Of a DNA stretch of 64,000 nucleotides, positions 42,223 to 50,397 are shown piece by piece (position 1 is the stretch's first letter; every line of letters begins with the position of its first letter). The stretch lies in assembly GCF_005298175.1 (NCBI RefSeq), contig NZ_SZYH01000002.1, positions 434,001-498,000 on the forward strand, in the 5' to 3' direction. Source of the DNA: Marinobacter panjinensis. Lineage in GTDB: Bacteria; Pseudomonadota; Gammaproteobacteria; Pseudomonadales; Oleiphilaceae. Position numbers and translations under genes: made by a program. The notes beneath the pieces were generated by a model. It saw only the letters and a list, made by a program, of their open reading frames with translations, had not been told where the DNA came from and did no database searches.

Positions 42223-43206
42223 ATGGCACTGAAACAGAAATTTTCCGCACTCGCGGTTGCAGCTGCAGTCAGCTTCGGAGCGACCTCTACAGCAGTAAGC
42301 GCCCAGGAGCAGCAATTCGTCACCATCGGTACAGGTGGTGTAACCGGGGTTTACTATCCGGCGGGTGGTGCGATTTGCCGGCTGGTCAATATGGACCGTA
42401 AAGAACACGGTATCCGTTGTTCGGTAGAGAGCACCGGTGGCTCGGTCTATAACCTGAACGCGATTCGACAGGGCGAGCTGGATCTGGCGGTTGCCCAGTC
42501 TGACTGGCAATACCATGCCTACAACGGCACCAGTGAGTTTGAAAAGGACGGCAAGAATGAGAAGCTCCGTGCCGTATTTTCGCTTCACCCTGAACCGTTT
42601 ACCGTTGTAGCCAGCAAGGGCTCCGGCATCAAGACCTTTGAAGACCTCGAAGGTAAGCGGGTATCCGTTGGTAACCCGGGTTCTGGACAGCGTGCTACTG
42701 CCGAGGTTCTGATGGATGAAATGGGCTGGACCATGGACAAGTTCTCCCTGGCGGCCGAGTTGAAGGCAGCTGAGCAATCCCAGGCCCTGTGTGACGGCAA
42801 CATCGACGCCTTCTTCTATACCGTTGGTCACCCTTCTGGTGCCATCAAGGAAGCAACAACTTCCTGCGACAGCGTGATCGTCACTGTGGACAACGAGGCG
42901 ACCAAAAAACTAATCGACGAGAACCCGTATTATCGGGAGGCCATCATCCCTGGCGGCATGTATCGGGGAAGCGACGATGACACCACCACCTTCGGTGTTG
43001 CTGCCACATTCGTGTCCTCAACAGACGTTTCGGAGAAAGTGGTGTATGAAGTGGTCAGTGCAGTATTCGAAAACTTTGACAGCTTCAAGCGCCTGCATCC
43101 GGCGTTCGGCGTCCTGAAAAAGGAAGAAATGGCATCCGACGCCCTGAGTGCACCTCTGCATCCAGGCGCCGAGAAGTACTACAAGGAAGCCGGTCTAATC
43201 GAGTAA
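42223..43206 (+). CDS. TAXI-family TRAP transporter solute-binding protein
   Basis: The 327-residue periplasmic protein has a signal peptide (1-27, ending VSA-QE) and the TAXI-family opening FVTIGTGGVTGVYYPAGGAICRLVN, followed by AVAQSDWQYHAYNG. It binds an organic acid, often glutamate- or dicarboxylate-like, and delivers it to the TRAP permease encoded next. AAAGGGAAAAGTC precedes the ATG. It lies 76 bases before the fused permease gene and is probably co-transcribed with it. A GACCA/TGGTC repeat at 42127-42140 lies in the upstream region. Confidence 0.92.
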   Translation: MALKQKFSALAVAAAVSFGATSTAVSAQEQQFVTIGTGGVTGVYYPAGGAICRLVNMDRKEHGIRCSVESTGGSVYNLNAIRQGELDLAVAQSDWQYHAYNGTSEFEKDGKNEKLRAVFSLHPEPFTVVASKGSGIKTFEDLEGKRVSVGNPGSGQRATAEVLMDEMGWTMDKFSLAAELKAAEQSQALCDGNIDAFFYTVGHPSGAIKEATTSCDSVIVTVDNEATKKLIDENPYYREAIIPGGMYRGSDDDTTTFGVAATFVSSTDVSEKVVYEVVSAVFENFDSFKRLHPAFGVLKKEEMASDALSAPLHPGAEKYYKEAGLIE

Positions 43207-43282
43207 CACGTGACCGAACAACCGGGGGCGGCCTGTGCCGCCCCGGTTGTTGTTTCCTTTCCTTCCTTCACAGGACATACCT

Positions 43283-45889
43283 ATGACCGGTAAAGATCCC
43301 AAATCCGGGGATTCCGCAGATACATCAGCCGTTGATCAGTTCCTGCAGACAGAAACCGGCGGCCGAGCCGGTACCGGGTACGCGGCGGTGCTACTGTTTA
43401 TTATTCCCGTGGTCTGGTCGTTGTTTCAATTGTGGATTGCTTCACCACTGCCCTACATTTTTGAGATTGGGGTGTTTAACTCAACAGAAGCACGCTCGAT
43501 ACACCTGGCATTCGCGACCTTCCTGGCTTTTGCTGCCTTCCCCATGTTCAAGGGGCGGCGCGAAAACTCCAACGCAGTGCCTTTTTATGACTGGATTCTT
43601 GCGATCCTGGCGGCGTTCTGCTCTGCCTATCTGTATTTATTTTATGACCAGTTATCGACAAGGCCTGGCGCACCGATTCTGCAGGACCTGATCATCGCAA
43701 TGGCCGGTCTGGTGCTTCTGCTGGAAGCAACGCGCCGTGCCCTTGGTTTGCCACTTACTATTGTGGCTGGCGTGTTTATTTTCTATTCGCTCGCCGGCCC
43801 CTACATGCCAGATGTGATTTCCCATGCCGGTGCCAGTCTGGAAAAGCTTGCCTCTCACCAGTGGCTGGGGACCGAGGGTGTGTTTGGTGTGGCGCTCGGC
43901 GTCTCCACCAGCTTTGTGTTTCTGTTTGTGCTCTTTGGTGCCTTGCTTGAGAGGGCCGGGGCAGGCAACTACTTCATAAAGGTTGCCTATGCATCTCTGG
44001 GGCACATGAAGGGGGGGCCGGCTAAGGCAGCCGTGGTTTCCAGTGGTCTGAGCGGGATTATCTCCGGCTCTTCCATTGCTAATGTGGTGACCACCGGCAC
44101 CTTTACCATTCCGCTGATGAAACGAGTCGGATTTCCTGCCACCAAGGCAGGTGCGGTAGAGGTGGCTGCGTCTACCAATGGTCAGCTGACGCCACCCGTA
44201 ATGGGCGCTGCGGCATTCCTGATGGTGGAGTATGTTGGCATCTCTTACCTGGAGGTGATGAAGCACGCGATCCTTCCCGCGATGATTTCCTACATCGCCC
44301 TGGTCTATATCGTTCATCTTGAGGCCTGCAAACTGAACATGCAGGGCGTGGAGCAGCTGAACAAACCTACGCTTGCCCAGCGGATGCTGACCTGGGTGTT
44401 TTTGCTTCTGGGTCTGGCGGTGCTGACCCTGGCGGTGTATTACGGCATTGGTTGGACCAAAGAGGTATTCGGCGACGCGGCGGCATGGGTTCTGGGGCCC
44501 ATTCTTCTGGCCATCTACATCGGGTTGGTAGGGTACGCAGCCCGATTCCCGGACTTGCAGGAAGATGATCCGGACGACTTGATGGACACGTTGCCACCAC
44601 TCGGTCGCACTGTAAAAACCGGTCTGTACTACCTTTTGCCCGTGGTGGTCTTGATCTGGTGTCTCACGGTGGAACGTTTTTCACCGCAGCTTTCGGCTTA
44701 CTGGGCGACCATGCTGATGATCTTCATCGTGGTGACCCAGGTTCCGCTCAAGAATCTGTTCCGCAAACAGGGGAATCTCGGAACAGCGTTCAAGCAGGGC
44801 GGAGTGGACGTCGTGCGCTCACTGGCAACCGGCGCCAGGAACATGATTGGCATTGGTGTGGCGACCGCTACTGCGGGTATCGTGGTGGGTACCGTTACGC
44901 TTACCGGTGTTGGCCTGGTTATGGCCCAGTTCGTAGAGTTTCTCTCGGGCGGCAACCTGATGCTGATGCTGATTTTTACCGCCATAATCAGTCTTATCCT
45001 GGGCATGGGGCTGCCAACCACAGCAAACTATATTGTGGTGTCGACCCTGATGGCGCCGGTTATTGTGACGCTGGGGGCTCAGAATGGGCTGATTGTGCCG
45101 CTTATCGCGGTGCACCTGTTTGTGTTCTACTTCGGGATATTGGCGGACGACACGCCGCCGGTGGGGTTGGCGGCCTACGCCGCCGCCGCGATTTCCGGGG
45201 CAGACCCGATTCGAACGGGTGTTCAGGGCTTCACCTACGATATCCGTACTGCCATCCTGCCGTTCATGTTCATTTTCAACACCCAGTTGTTATTGATCGG
45301 GCTGACCGGCTGGTTTGATCTGCTGGTCACGATATTCAGTGCCGTCACCGCCATGCTGGTGTTCTCCGCTGCGACACAGGGCTTCTGGTTCACCCGTACC
45401 AGGTGGTGGGAAACCCTGGGCCTGCTGCTGATTACCTTTACCCTGTTCCGGCCGGGCTACTGGTGGGATATGGTCTATCCCCCGGTTGAGAACCGTCCCG
45501 GAACCGAGATCATGGAGTACATCGAGACGGTTCCTGCAGGTGGGGATATTGTTCTCAAGGCCTCTGGTATGACCATGGATGGCGACGAGAAGTCGACATT
45601 CCTGCAGCTCCCACTGCCTGCGGGTGAAACCCCCGAAGCCCGACTTCAGGAATCCGGCCTGGGTCTGCGCCAGGAGGGTGACCAGATGGTCGTGGACGTT
45701 GTCGCCTACGACAGCGTGGCGCAAAAAGTCGGCCTGTATTTCGACTGGACGATCGACGTCGTTCAGGTGCCTCTGGAGAGGCCGCCGAAAGAGCTGATGT
45801 TCATCCCGGCCCTGATCCTGCTTGGCGTGGTGGCCTTTGGTCAGCTCCGGCGCAAGGCTCGCGAGGACCGTAGCGCCCAGCCCGCGTGA
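43283..45889 (+). CDS. TRAP transporter, fused 4TM/12TM permease
   Basis: The 868-residue inner-membrane protein combines the small (DctQ-like) and large (DctM-like) TRAP permease subunits. The DctM part contains SSGLSGIISGSSIANVVTTGTFTIPLMKR (about residues 252-280) and the later repeat ILGMGLPTTANYIVVSTL. It imports the TAXI protein's substrate using an ion gradient, usually Na+. A C-terminal tail (~730-850, soluble: EYIETVPAGGDIVLKASG) is an additional domain often present in TAXI-associated permeases. The ATG at 43283 has AGGA ahead. A terminator at 45919-45946 follows. Confidence 0.92.
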   Translation: MTGKDPKSGDSADTSAVDQFLQTETGGRAGTGYAAVLLFIIPVVWSLFQLWIASPLPYIFEIGVFNSTEARSIHLAFATFLAFAAFPMFKGRRENSNAVPFYDWILAILAAFCSAYLYLFYDQLSTRPGAPILQDLIIAMAGLVLLLEATRRALGLPLTIVAGVFIFYSLAGPYMPDVISHAGASLEKLASHQWLGTEGVFGVALGVSTSFVFLFVLFGALLERAGAGNYFIKVAYASLGHMKGGPAKAAVVSSGLSGIISGSSIANVVTTGTFTIPLMKRVGFPATKAGAVEVAASTNGQLTPPVMGAAAFLMVEYVGISYLEVMKHAILPAMISYIALVYIVHLEACKLNMQGVEQLNKPTLAQRMLTWVFLLLGLAVLTLAVYYGIGWTKEVFGDAAAWVLGPILLAIYIGLVGYAARFPDLQEDDPDDLMDTLPPLGRTVKTGLYYLLPVVVLIWCLTVERFSPQLSAYWATMLMIFIVVTQVPLKNLFRKQGNLGTAFKQGGVDVVRSLATGARNMIGIGVATATAGIVVGTVTLTGVGLVMAQFVEFLSGGNLMLMLIFTAIISLILGMGLPTTANYIVVSTLMAPVIVTLGAQNGLIVPLIAVHLFVFYFGILADDTPPVGLAAYAAAAISGADPIRTGVQGFTYDIRTAILPFMFIFNTQLLLIGLTGWFDLLVTIFSAVTAMLVFSAATQGFWFTRTRWWETLGLLLITFTLFRPGYWWDMVYPPVENRPGTEIMEYIETVPAGGDIVLKASGMTMDGDEKSTFLQLPLPAGETPEARLQESGLGLRQEGDQMVVDVVAYDSVAQKVGLYFDWTIDVVQVPLERPPKELMFIPALILLGVVAFGQLRRKAREDRSAQPA

Positions 45890-45918
45890 TGACGTAACTG
45901 GAAAGACAAATGACCAAC

Positions 45919-45946
45919 GCCCGGCATTAACCTGCCGGGCTTTTTT
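45919..45946 (+). terminator. Rho-independent terminator after TRAP permease
   Basis: GCCCGGCA (45919-45926) and TGCCGGGC (45933-45940) form an 8-bp stem with a six-base loop, followed by six T (45941-45946). It ends the TRAP transcript 30 bases after the stop. Confidence 0.92.
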
Positions 45947-45966
45947 CTGTTAAACTCCTGCCCGCA

Positions 45967-45997
45967 ACGGTCCGCGGTTTGTATCGCGGCCAACCGT
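45967..45997 (+). promoter_or_regulatory. Candidate thrS autoregulatory operator (tRNA-Thr mimic)
   Basis: In the thrS leader, ACGGT-CCGCG (45967-45976) pairs with CGCGG (45985-45989) and ACCGT (45993-45997), with a three-base bulge. The loop is GTTTGTAT, whose UUGUA (45979-45983) equals bases 33-37 of the tRNA-Thr(UGU) anticodon loop. It is 51 bases before the thrS ATG. In E. coli ThrRS represses its own mRNA by binding a tRNA-like stem-loop. The stem is seen; the role is inferred. Confidence 0.5.
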
Positions 45998-46047
45998 CAA
46001 CATGTGGTCTTTGGTACGGATCACCTCTGGAATTCCAGGAGCTAATT

Positions 46048-47973
46048 ATGCCAGTTGTAACCCTGCCTGATGGCAGTCACCGCAGTTTTGCCGAATCTGT
46101 AACCGTTCACGATGTCGCAGCAGACATCGGGGCCGGTCTTGCCAAGGCCGCTATCGCCGGCCGTGTTAACGGCAAGCTGGTTGATACCAGCTATCCCATT
46201 GACGAAGACGCCGATCTCGCCATTGTTACCGAGCGGGATGACGACGGCGTGGATATTATCCGCCATTCCACTGCCCACTTGCTGGCGATGGCTGTGAAGG
46301 AACTGTTTCCCTCTGCCCAGGTCACCATTGGCCCGGTTGTGGATAACGGGTTCTACTACGATTTCAAGTTCGACCGGCCGTTTACCAATGAAGACCTGAG
46401 CCGGATCGAAAAGCGCATGGAAGAGCTGGCGAAGCAGGACATTCCCGTTTCCCGCTCGGTCATGTCCCGTGATGAAGCCGTGCGCCTGTTCGATGAAATG
46501 GGTGAGGAATACAAGGTTCGCATCATCGAAGACATTCCGGGTGATGAAGACCTGTCATTCTACCGCCAGGGTGACTTCATCGACTTGTGCCGCGGGCCCC
46601 ACGTACCCAGCACCGGCAAGCTCAAGGCCTTCAAGCTGACCAAGGTAGCCGGTGCCTACTGGCGCGGCGACACCAGCAACGAGCAGTTGCAGCGCGTATA
46701 CGGTACCGCCTGGGGCAACAAGAAAGACCTGAAAGCCTATCTCCACCGCCTGGAAGAGGCTGAGAAGCGGGATCACCGCAAGATCGGCAAGAAGCTGAGC
46801 CTGTTCCATATGCAGGAAGAAGCGCCGGGTATGGTGTTCTGGCATCCGGATGGCTGGTCCCTGTACCAGGAAATCGAACAGTACATGCGCCGCAAGCAGC
46901 ATGACCACGGTTACCAGGAAATCAAGACGCCGCAGGTGGTGTCACGGTCACTGTGGGAAAAATCCGGGCACTGGGACAAGTTCAAGGACGACATGTTTAC
47001 CACAGAGTCCGAGAAGCACGACTACGCCATCAAGCCTATGAACTGCCCATGCCATGTGCAGGTGTTCAATCAGGGCCTCAAGAGTTACAAGGATTTGCCC
47101 CTGCGCCTGGCGGAGTTTGGCTCCTGCCACCGCAACGAGGCGTCCGGTGCCTTGCACGGCCTGATGCGCGTGCGTGGATTCACCCAGGACGATGCGCACA
47201 TTTTCTGCGAGGAAGACGCCATTCAGCAGGAGGTGTCGTCCTTTATCGAGATGCTTCACGAGATCTACAAGGACTTCGGATTTACTGAAATCCTGTACAA
47301 GCTCTCAACCCGGCCGGAAAAGCGAGTCGGCTCTGACGAAGTCTGGGACAAGGCGGAAGCGGCTCTGGAAGAGGCTCTGAATCGTGAAGGCGTAGATTGG
47401 GAGTTGTTGCCGGGCGAAGGTGCCTTTTATGGGCCGAAAATCGAATTTTCGCTGAAAGACTGCATCGGCCGGGTATGGCAGTGTGGTACCATTCAGGTCG
47501 ATTTTTCCATGCCGGGCCGCCTGGGCGCGCAATATGTGGCAGATAACTCAGAGCGTAAGACGCCTGTTATGCTGCACAGGGCGGTTTTGGGTTCCTTCGA
47601 GCGCTTCATCGGCATTCTGATTGAAGAATACGAGGGTGCTTTCCCGACCTGGCTGGCCCCGACACAGATTGCGGTGCTGAATATTACCGACAATCAGCGT
47701 GATTATTGCCAGAATCTTGCAAAAAAATGGGATTCCCTTGGCTATAGGGTAAATGCCGACTTGAGAAACGAGAAGATCGGCTTTAAAATCCGCGAGCATA
47801 CTATCAACAAAGTCCCTTTCCTTGTTGTTGTCGGCGACAAAGAAGTCGAGAACAACGCCGTTGCGGTGAGAACCCGCAAAGGCGAAGATTTGGGGACTTT
47901 ATCGCTGGACGCGTTTGAGCAGCTAATGGCTGACGAAATCAATCGCAAAGGCAGAACCAAAACGGAGATCTGA
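46048..47973 (+). CDS. thrS: Threonyl-tRNA synthetase
   Basis: The 641-residue class II synthetase has the N-terminal TGS domain (MPVVTLPDGSHRSF), the editing domain with HSTAHLLAMAVKELFP (HxxxH motif, about 73-88), the catalytic core (NCPCHVQVF, RLAEFGSCHRNEASGALHGLMRVRGFTQDDAHIF) and the C-terminal anticodon-binding domain (TQIAVLNITDN). The ATG at 46048 has AGGAG at 46037-46041 and gives the normal length. The start is preceded by a candidate autoregulatory hairpin. The stop TGA overlaps or abuts the ATT-initiated infC gene. Confidence 0.97.
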   Translation: MPVVTLPDGSHRSFAESVTVHDVAADIGAGLAKAAIAGRVNGKLVDTSYPIDEDADLAIVTERDDDGVDIIRHSTAHLLAMAVKELFPSAQVTIGPVVDNGFYYDFKFDRPFTNEDLSRIEKRMEELAKQDIPVSRSVMSRDEAVRLFDEMGEEYKVRIIEDIPGDEDLSFYRQGDFIDLCRGPHVPSTGKLKAFKLTKVAGAYWRGDTSNEQLQRVYGTAWGNKKDLKAYLHRLEEAEKRDHRKIGKKLSLFHMQEEAPGMVFWHPDGWSLYQEIEQYMRRKQHDHGYQEIKTPQVVSRSLWEKSGHWDKFKDDMFTTESEKHDYAIKPMNCPCHVQVFNQGLKSYKDLPLRLAEFGSCHRNEASGALHGLMRVRGFTQDDAHIFCEEDAIQQEVSSFIEMLHEIYKDFGFTEILYKLSTRPEKRVGSDEVWDKAEAALEEALNREGVDWELLPGEGAFYGPKIEFSLKDCIGRVWQCGTIQVDFSMPGRLGAQYVADNSERKTPVMLHRAVLGSFERFIGILIEEYEGAFPTWLAPTQIAVLNITDNQRDYCQNLAKKWDSLGYRVNADLRNEKIGFKIREHTINKVPFLVVVGDKEVENNAVAVRTRKGEDLGTLSLDAFEQLMADEINRKGRTKTEI

Positions 47974-47975
47974 TT

Positions 47976-48512
47976 ATTAAACAGCGAGCGAATCGGGGGC
48001 GTACACCAAAGGCGCCAATCAATGAGAATATTGACGCAACTGAAGTCCGTCTTATTGACGCAGAGGGCAACCAAGTCGGCGTAGTGTCGATCGAAGATGC
48101 AATCAAGCAGGCAGAAGAAGCGTCTCTTGACCTGGTTCAGGTTACGGATTCCGATCCGATCGTCTGTAAGATAATGGACTACGGCAAGAAAATCTTCGAT
48201 GAGAAGAAGGCCAAGGCTGCTGCGAAGAAAAAGCAGAAGCAGACTCAGGTCAAAGAGCTTAAGTTCCGACCAGGAACTGAAGAAGGGGATTATCAGGTCA
48301 AACTACGCAACCTGGTACGTTTCCTTGAAAACGGGGACCGCGGCAAACTCACTATTCGCTTCCGTGGGCGTGAGATGGCACACCAGGAAATCGGTATGAA
48401 GCTCATGAACAGGATTGAAGAGGATATTGACGAAATTGCCCAGGTAGAACAGCGGCCGAAGATGGAAGGCCGCCAGATGACCATGGTTGTGGCTCCCCGC
48501 AAGAAGAAGTGA
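47976..48512 (+). CDS. infC: Translation initiation factor IF-3 (ATT start)
   Basis: The 178-residue factor prevents premature joining of ribosomal subunits and checks start codons. The reading frame begins at ATT 47976 (a second in-frame ATT is at 47973, overlapping the thrS stop). The first clear family motif is APINENIDATEVRLID, followed by the C-terminal domain (KVKELKFRPGTEEGDYQVKLRN). The first in-frame ATG-like codon, the GTG at 48084, would remove the N-terminal domain. GGAG at 47964-47967 is eight bases before 47976. The rare AUU start is the known basis of IF3 autoregulation: low IF3 lets AUU initiate. Confidence 0.92.
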   Translation: MKQRANRGRTPKAPINENIDATEVRLIDAEGNQVGVVSIEDAIKQAEEASLDLVQVTDSDPIVCKIMDYGKKIFDEKKAKAAAKKKQKQTQVKELKFRPGTEEGDYQVKLRNLVRFLENGDRGKLTIRFRGREMAHQEIGMKLMNRIEEDIDEIAQVEQRPKMEGRQMTMVVAPRKKK

Positions 48513-48527
48513 ACCTGATCCGGTGAG

Positions 48528-48549
48528 ATCCCCCGCGGTCGCGGGGGAT
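48528..48549 (+). promoter_or_regulatory. GC-rich hairpin between infC and rpmI
   Basis: ATCCCCCGCG (48528-48537) and CGCGGGGGAT (48540-48549) form a near-perfect stem 16 bases after the infC stop. It is followed by TTGTCGTT, not a long U-run. In E. coli the rpmI leader is the operator for L20 repression; this structure could be an attenuator or part of that control, not proven here. Confidence 0.5.
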
Positions 48550-48605
48550 TTGTCGTTCAGGAACACATTGATATCACTTAAAAACAGAATGCGGAGTTTT
48601 AAAAA

Positions 48606-48797
48606 ATGTCCAAGATGAAAACCAAAAGCGGGGCCACCAAGCGGTTCAAGAAAACCGCCACTGGCTTCAAGCACAAGCAGTCCTTCACCAGTCATATCTT
48701 GACCAAGAAGAGCCCCAAGCGTAAGCGTCAGCTCCGTGGTACCAAGCTGATCGCCAAGGCCGACGTGGCTTCCATCAAGCGTATGACAGCGTGCTGA
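48606..48797 (+). CDS. rpmI: 50S ribosomal protein L35
   Basis: The 63-residue basic protein MSKMKTKSGATKRFKKTA, ending in KADVASIKRMTAC, is ribosomal protein L35, a component of the large subunit. Length is typical (64-66). It lies between infC and rplT in the conserved order. A GC-rich hairpin precedes it. The Cys at the end is unusual compared with the E. coli tail but not a defect. Confidence 0.96.
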   Translation: MSKMKTKSGATKRFKKTATGFKHKQSFTSHILTKKSPKRKRQLRGTKLIAKADVASIKRMTAC

Positions 48798-48847
48798 TTC
48801 AGCCGCTAACCATTCCTGCAAAGGTTTAAAGGTAGAAGGATTAAAGT

Positions 48848-49201
48848 ATGGCTCGTGTAAAACGTGGCGTGGTAGCACGTCGTCGTCACAAAAAGATTCT
48901 CAGTCAGGCCAAGGGTTATTACGGAGCGCGCAGCCGCGTCTATCGTGTAGCCAAACAGGCGGTTATCAAGGCCGGTCAGTATGCTTACCGTGACCGTCGT
49001 AACCGCAAGCGCTCATTCCGCGCACTGTGGATCGCCCGTATCAATGCTGGCGCCCGCGCCAACGGTCTGTCTTACAGCCGTCTGATTGCCGGTCTGAAAA
49101 AGGCCAATGTCGAGATTGATCGTAAAGTTCTGGCTGACCTGGCCATGAACGAGCAGCAGGCGTTTACTGCTGTTGTTGAGAAGGCAAAAGCGTCTCTGTG
49201 A
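48848..49201 (+). CDS. rplT: 50S ribosomal protein L20
   Basis: The 117-residue protein MARVKRGVVARRRHKKIL binds 23S rRNA early in large-subunit assembly and, in E. coli, represses its own operon by binding the rpmI leader. Sequence QAKGYYGARSRVYRVAKQAV and the Arg-rich DRRNRKRSFRALWIARIN match the family. It lies 50 bases after rpmI. A terminator-like stem at 49270-49301 separates it from pheS. Confidence 0.97.
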   Translation: MARVKRGVVARRRHKKILSQAKGYYGARSRVYRVAKQAVIKAGQYAYRDRRNRKRSFRALWIARINAGARANGLSYSRLIAGLKKANVEIDRKVLADLAMNEQQAFTAVVEKAKASL

Positions 49202-49269
49202 TCGCTTAGCTCTTTCATCGGTTACTGATCGATTCAGGCGTCCTCATGGGTTCATGACGACGCCTTCTG

Positions 49270-49301
49270 ATAGGGGAAGGGCGCGCTCTTCCCCTATTTT
49301 T
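49270..49301 (+). terminator. Terminator or attenuator between rplT and pheS
   Basis: ATAGGGGAAG (49270-49279) and CTTCCCCTAT (49288-49297) form a perfect 10-bp stem with loop GGCGCGCT, followed by five T and then GTTT. It sits only 38 bases before the pheS ATG, too close for an ordinary promoter to fit after it, so pheST may rely on read-through. An alternative stem, AGGCGTC with GACGCCT, lies just upstream. No Phe-rich leader peptide is found. Confidence 0.75.
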
Positions 49302-49339
49302 GTTTAGAGCGATTCCATTTCTGGATTGGAGCAGGGTCA

Positions 49340-50338
49340 ATGGAAAACCTGGATCAACTCGTTCAGGACGGTCTGGCGGCAGTCGACAGCGCAGACAGCT
49401 TGCAGGCACTGGACCAGATTCGTGTTGAATACCTTGGCAAGAAGGGTGTGATTACCCAGCAGGCAAAAACACTGGGCAAACTGTCTGCGGAAGAGCGCCC
49501 GGCAGCCGGCCAGAAGATCAATGAAGCCAAGGGGCAGGTGGAGCAGGCAATTAACGCCCGCCGCACGGATCTCGAGCGAGCCGCCATAGAGCTGAAGCTG
49601 GCCAGCGAATCCATTGATGTGACTCTGCCTGGCCGCGGCCAGGACCTGGGTGGTCTGCACCCGGTTACCAGAACCCTGCAGCGTATCGAACAGTTTTTCT
49701 CCCGTGCCGGCTATACCGTGGAGCAGGGACCGGAAATCGAAGACGACTATCACAACTTCGAGGCCCTGAATATTCCCGGCCACCACCCGGCCCGTGCCAT
49801 GCACGATACTTTCTATTTCAATCCGGGCACCTTGCTGCGCACTCACACGTCTCCGGTACAGATCCGTACCATGGAAGATGGTAAGCCGCCGTTCCGCATG
49901 ATCTGCCCGGGCCGCGTGTATCGCTGTGACTCCGATATGACCCACACCCCGATGTTCCATCAGGTGGAAGGGTTGCTGGTCGAGAAGAACGTCAGCTTCG
50001 CCGATCTGAAGAGCACCGTGGAAGAGTTCTTGAGGGTGTTCTTCGAGCGGGACCTGGAAGTGCGTTTCCGCCCCTCTTATTTCCCGTTCACCGAGCCGTC
50101 CGCGGAAGTGGATATCGAGTGGGGGCGCGAAGAGGACGGCAGCATCAAATGGCTGGAAGTGATGGGCTGCGGCATGGTCCACCCCAAAGTATTCGAGCAT
50201 TGCGGTATCGACGCCGAGGAATACCGTGGCTTTGCGTTTGGTCTCGGTGTCGAGCGCCTGGCCATGCTTCGCTACGGCGTGAACGACCTGCGTATGTTCT
50301 TCGAGAACGACCTCCGCTTTCTGCGGCAGTTCCGTTGA
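49340..50338 (+). CDS. pheS: Phenylalanyl-tRNA synthetase alpha subunit
   Basis: The 332-residue subunit carries the active site of the alpha2-beta2 enzyme. It has an N-terminal coiled coil (to about 90) and class II motifs: motif 1 near HPVTRTLQRIEQFF, motif 2 with FRMICPGRVYRCDSDMTHTPMFHQVEG, and motif 3 FGLGVERLAMLRYGV. Length is normal. It is followed 59 bases later by pheT and preceded by a terminator-like stem. Confidence 0.97.
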   Translation: MENLDQLVQDGLAAVDSADSLQALDQIRVEYLGKKGVITQQAKTLGKLSAEERPAAGQKINEAKGQVEQAINARRTDLERAAIELKLASESIDVTLPGRGQDLGGLHPVTRTLQRIEQFFSRAGYTVEQGPEIEDDYHNFEALNIPGHHPARAMHDTFYFNPGTLLRTHTSPVQIRTMEDGKPPFRMICPGRVYRCDSDMTHTPMFHQVEGLLVEKNVSFADLKSTVEEFLRVFFERDLEVRFRPSYFPFTEPSAEVDIEWGREEDGSIKWLEVMGCGMVHPKVFEHCGIDAEEYRGFAFGLGVERLAMLRYGVNDLRMFFENDLRFLRQFR

Positions 50339-50397
50339 GCGCGTCATCAGGGCAATTGATTTAACAGGCAAAACCGCATCAGGACAAGGCAGATACC

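Noticed and set aside
48084..48092. GTG at 48084 as the infC start
   Set aside because: It would delete the conserved IF3 N-terminal domain, which continues upstream to the ATT codons.
49201..49339. A Phe-rich leader peptide for pheST attenuation
   Set aside because: Short ORFs there encode no run of Phe; only the hairpin is supported.
49337..50371. A 344-codon open frame antisense to pheS
   Set aside because: Overlaps pheS throughout; no domain signature.
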